From contig NZ_JACORU010000003.1 of assembly GCF_014297445.1 (NCBI RefSeq), positions 124,001 to 188,000 of the forward strand: a stretch of DNA of 64,000 nucleotides, in the 5' to 3' direction. Positions 61,361-64,000 of this stretch are shown piece after piece. How positions within the stretch are numbered: position 1 is the first letter of the stretch; every line of letters starts with the position of its first letter. This DNA comes from Ramlibacter albus (GTDB taxonomy: Bacteria; Pseudomonadota; Gammaproteobacteria; Burkholderiales; Burkholderiaceae_C). Made by a program: the position numbers and the translations under genes. Under the pieces are notes generated by a model that saw only the letters and a list, made by a program, of their open reading frames with translations, was not told the DNA's origin and searched no databases.

Positions 61361-62436
61361 CAGGTGCAGGCGGCGAGCACGTCGCGCACCATCGCATCGG
61401 GTGCGCCCTGCACCACCGCACGGCCCGGCGGCGAGATGACGACGAACTTGATCTCGCCGCCCTCGGCTTTCTTGTCGACGCGCATCAGCTCCAGGTAGCG
61501 GTCGGCGCCCAGCGCGGGGCCGCGCACGGGCAGCTGCGCGCGCTCGATGAGGCGAGTGACACGCGCCACGAAGGCGTCATCCACACCGCCCAGCCTGCGC
61601 GAAAGCTGCAGCGCCATCACCATCCCGCAACCCACCGCTTCACCGTGCAGCCATTCGCCATAGCCGAGGCCGGCTTCGATCGCATGCCCGAACGTGTGGC
61701 CGAAATTGAGGATCGCGCGCAGCCCGGATTCGCGCTCGTCCTGGCCGACGACCCACGCCTTGATCTCGCAGCTGCGCCGCACCGCGTGCGCCAGCGCATC
61801 CACGTCGCGCGCCAAGAGCGCGTCGATGTTGGCCTCGATCCAGTCGAGGAACGCGAGGTCCGCGATCGGGCCGTACTTGATCACCTCCGCCAGCCCCGCG
61901 CTGAATTCGCGCGGCGGCAACGTGCGCAAGGTATCGAGGTCGCACACCACGCGCTGCGGCTGGTAGAACGCGCCGATCATGTTCTTGCCCAGCGGGTGGT
62001 TGATGGCCGTCTTGCCGCCCACGGACGAGTCGACCTGCGCGAGCAGCGTGGTGGGCACCTGCACGAAGGGCACGCCGCGCATGTAGCTCGCTGCCGCGAA
62101 GCCGGCCATGTCGCCGACCACGCCGCCGCCCAGCGCGTAGATGACCGTCTTGCGGTCGCAGCCATTGGCGAGCAGCGCGTCGAAGACGAGGTTGAGCGTC
62201 TGCCACTCCTTGAACTTCTCGCCGTCGGGCAGCACGGCCTCGTGCACCGTGCGGTAGTGCGGCGCGATGGCTTCGCGCAGCTGCCGCGCATACAGCGGCT
62301 GCACGGTTTCGTTGGTGACGATGAGGGCGGCCGCCGCGCGCGGCAGGCCCGCGTAGCTGGCCGCCTGCCCGAGCAGGCCGCTGCCGACGAGGATGTCGTA
62401 GCTGCGCTCGCCGAGCTCGATGCGAACTGGATCCAT
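61360..62436 (-). CDS. aroB: 3-dehydroquinate synthase
   Basis: A 358-residue Aro[21 protein letters not shown] (NAD and substrate site), [27 protein letters not shown] with the catalytic region, and [14 protein letters not shown] with zinc-binding His. It converts DAHP to 3-dehydroquinate in the shikimate pathway. ATG 62436, ten bases after aroK. Confidence 0.97.
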   Translation of the reverse strand: MDPVRIELGERSYDILVGSGLLGQAASYAGLPRAAAALIVTNETVQPLYARQLREAIAPHYRTVHEAVLPDGEKFKEWQTLNLVFDALLANGCDRKTVIYALGGGVVGDMAGFAAASYMRGVPFVQVPTTLLAQVDSSVGGKTAINHPLGKNMIGAFYQPQRVVCDLDTLRTLPPREFSAGLAEVIKYGPIADLAFLDWIEANIDALLARDVDALAHAVRRSCEIKAWVVGQDERESGLRAILNFGHTFGHAIEAGLGYGEWLHGEAVGCGMVMALQLSRRLGGVDDAFVARVTRLIERAQLPVRGPALGADRYLELMRVDKKAEGGEIKFVVISPPGRAVVQGAPDAMVRDVLAACT

Positions 62437-62446
62437 CCCCCCGAGT

Positions 62447-62956
62447 TTAAGGGGCGAGGTCCAGCTGCATCAGGATCATGTTGACCAGCGTGGCAACGCT
62501 GGGCCTCCCGGTTTCCAGCACGTAGTGCGCTGTCTCGCGATAGAGCGGGTCACGCTCCGCATACATCTGCCGCAGCCGCGCCAGCGGGTCGGCCACCTGC
62601 AGCAGCGGCCGCTGCGTGTCGTGCCGCAGGCGCCGGAAGAGGTCTTCGGGGGACGAACGCAGGTAGATCACGTGGCCGCCCGCGCGCAGGTGCTCGCGGT
62701 TCGCGGGCCGCAGCACGGCGCCGCCACCGGTCGCGAGCACGGCATCGGGCAGCGCCGCGAGCTCGCCGATCACCTGCTCTTCGATGTCGCGGAAAGCCGC
62801 TTCGCCTTCGCGCGCGAAGAAGTCGCGGATCGAGCAGCCGATGCGCTGCTCGATCGCGTGGTCCGAATCGTGGAAAGGGCGCCCGAGGCGCCTTGCGAGG
62901 TTACGCCCGACAGTGGACTTGCCACTGCCGGGCATCCCGACGAGGGAGATGGACAA
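62447..62956 (-). CDS. aroK: Shikimate kinase
   Basis: A 169-residue P-loop kinase: Walker [26 protein letters not shown] with the metal/substrate Asp, and [12 protein letters not shown]. It phosphorylates shikimate. The only family-consistent start is TTG at 62956 (SISLVGM follows); it is in frame with and two codons beyond the TGA of the upstream Ig-like gene, so no ATG is available before the P-loop's first strand. Confidence 0.93.
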   Translation of the reverse strand: MSISLVGMPGSGKSTVGRNLARRLGRPFHDSDHAIEQRIGCSIRDFFAREGEAAFRDIEEQVIGELAALPDAVLATGGGAVLRPANREHLRAGGHVIYLRSSPEDLFRRLRHDTQRPLLQVADPLARLRQMYAERDPLYRETAHYVLETGRPSVATLVNMILMQLDLAP

Positions 62957-62959
62957 AGG

Positions 62960-64000
62960 TCAGGGCGGGCAGACGGAGTTGTCGGAGTTGACCACCGTGA
63001 TGGTGCTCCTGCCCACCGCGCCGTTCTGGTCCACCGCGGAGATCGTGACCGCGAGGTCGCCGCCGCAAACGGTGGCCGCCGACTTGGTGAGCGTGACCGC
63101 CGTGCCCGACGACGAGCCCGTCACCGGCGTGGTCGCCGCGATCAGGCCGGGGTGCGTCGAGAAGATGTTCGTGGTGCCGTTGGCGCCGTACAGCATGAGC
63201 TGGATGGTGCCCGCGTACGCCTCGGAAATCGACAGCGTGCTCGGCGACAGCGCGATCGCGTTGGTCGCGGCGGACGCGGTCAGCGAGATGTTCGCGGTGC
63301 TGCCCGTCGAGTCGCTCACGATGATGCTGCCGCTGCCCACCGCCTGCTTCACGCGGATGCGCACGATGTTGCCCAGCGGGTTGGCCGTGAAGACGCCGGT
63401 GGACGACAGCGTGCCGATGGTCGCCTCGGCCACGTCGGGGAAGCCGCTGATCGCGCTGTACGGGCCCACGCCGCCCTGGATCACGGAATAGAGCACGTCA
63501 CCGACGAAGGCGGTGTACGCGGTCGGGTTGAGCGTGATCGGCGCGGAAGCGACCGTCGCGGCGATCGTGGTCGTGCCGCCGGCGGCGTCGCGAACGACGA
63601 TCGACGCGCTGCCGTTGCCCACCGGCGTGAGGGTCAGCGTGGTGCCGCTCACGGCGACGTTCAGCACGCCCGTGTTGCTGCTCGTTGCCGTGTAAGGCGC
63701 GGTGCCGCCGCCGATGGTGTAGGTCGGCGCGGTGCCGCGCGAGACGGTCAGCGTCGAAGGTGCCGTGGTGAACAGCGCGGTGCCCGTGGAGGCGCTGACC
63801 GTGATGCCGGCCGTGACGGATGCGTTCGCGGAATCCGTGATCTGGATCGTGGCCGAACCGGCGGCCAGGCCCGTGAGCGTCACCTTGTTGCCGCTGACGG
63901 ACGCGGACAGCACGCTCGGGTTGCTGCTGACCACGTTGTACGGGGACACGCCGCCCGTGACGGTGTAGGTCTGGGAGCCGGTCGTGCCGATCGGCAGGAT
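62960..64000 (-). CDS. Repetitive Ig-like/bacterial surface protein, C-terminal part
   Basis: The frame is open to the right edge; a GTG at 63949 lies inside a repeat and is not the start. 346 residues are visible, very rich in Thr, Ser, Gly, Val and Ala. Units of about 80 residues recur, each with a GGxxPY motif (GGVSPY, GGTAPY, GGVGPY) followed by a beta-rich VTLTGLAAGSATIQITDS-type strand pattern. This is the look of tandem Ig-like (Big_2-type) domains in secreted or adhesin-like proteins. The C-terminus ends with a Cys-Pro-Pro after a Cys about 50 residues earlier, so one disulfide is possible. Not an identified gene. Confidence 0.75.
   Translation of the reverse strand: MLPIGTTGSQTYTVTGGVSPYNVVSSNPSVLSASVSGNKVTLTGLAAGSATIQITDSANASVTAGITVSASTGTALFTTAPSTLTVSRGTAPTYTIGGGTAPYTATSSNTGVLNVAVSGTTLTLTPVGNGSASIVVRDAAGGTTTIAATVASAPITLNPTAYTAFVGDVLYSVIQGGVGPYSAISGFPDVAEATIGTLSSTGVFTANPLGNIVRIRVKQAVGSGSIIVSDSTGSTANISLTASAATNAIALSPSTLSISEAYAGTIQLMLYGANGTTNIFSTHPGLIAATTPVTGSSSGTAVTLTKSAATVCGGDLAVTISAVDQNGAVGRSTITVVNSDNSVCPP

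Overview
The window is a GC-rich, gene-dense bacterial chromosome segment. Gene content and order (mla-yadGH-type ABC-murA-his-hinT-tat, petABC-sspAB, secA next to an M23 peptidase and a DciA-like gene, aroK-aroB-dgt, an orphan TctC-type binding protein with CaiB and HMG-CoA lyase) point to the order Burkholderiales. A dispersed repeat with a C6GAG5-type core suggests Comamonadaceae, something like Ramlibacter or Variovorax; this genus-level guess is inference. Apart from the two genes cut by the window edges, nearly all genes look intact, spacing is very tight, and many neighbours overlap by ATGA, GTGA or TGATG.

Layout. 1-4.5 kb: end of a patatin-like lipase, TetR regulator, TPR-like protein, hemerythrin-like protein, wax ester synthase/DGAT-family acyltransferase and acyl-CoA-binding protein. 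4.5-9 kb: a minus-strand run of a PHA-system protein, LysR regulator, CaiB-type CoA-transferase, HMG-CoA lyase and TctC-type receptor. 9-17 kb: lipoprotein aminopeptidase coupled to a molybdopterin oxidoreductase, an orphan branched-chain-amino-acid-type binding protein, and three amino-acid/peptide hydrolases (ArgE-type, HipO-type, M14-like). 17-20.6 kb: coaX, a coiled-coil protein, and a divergent LuxR-type regulator and unusual response regulator with two lux-box-like dyads. 20.6-31.7 kb: secA, M23 peptidase, DciA-like gene, methyltransferase, tRNA-Thr, sspB-sspA, cytochrome bc1 (petABC) and pdxA. 31.7-34.2 kb: degenerate GGDEF membrane protein and an HtrA protease.

34.2-50.8 kb is a single co-directional minus-strand block: the complete Mla phospholipid transport set including mlaA, an ABC-2 exporter, a BolA protein, murA, a complete his operon (hisG-D-C-B-H-A-F-I-E) interrupted between hisD and hisC by a VapBC-like toxin-antitoxin cassette with a twin palindromic operator, a small membrane protein, hinT and tatABC. 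Upstream of it lie gltD and gltB. 57-58 kb carries a REP-associated tyrosine transposase flanked by inverted REP-like elements. 58-64 kb holds three little-characterised overlapping genes, dgt, aroB, aroK and the C-terminal part of a repetitive Ig-like surface protein running off the right edge.

Most of the window is housekeeping: envelope (mla, murA, tat, secA), energy (bc1), amino-acid synthesis (his, aro, glt). The parts that repay a closer look are the LuxR/response-regulator locus and its dyads, the toxin-antitoxin cassette embedded in the his operon, the RAYT/REP unit beside the gltB promoter, the hairpin over the mlaF start codon, and the degenerate GGDEF protein. No CRISPR array, rRNA, riboswitch, prophage or replication origin was seen, and no stretch longer than 300 bases lacks a gene.
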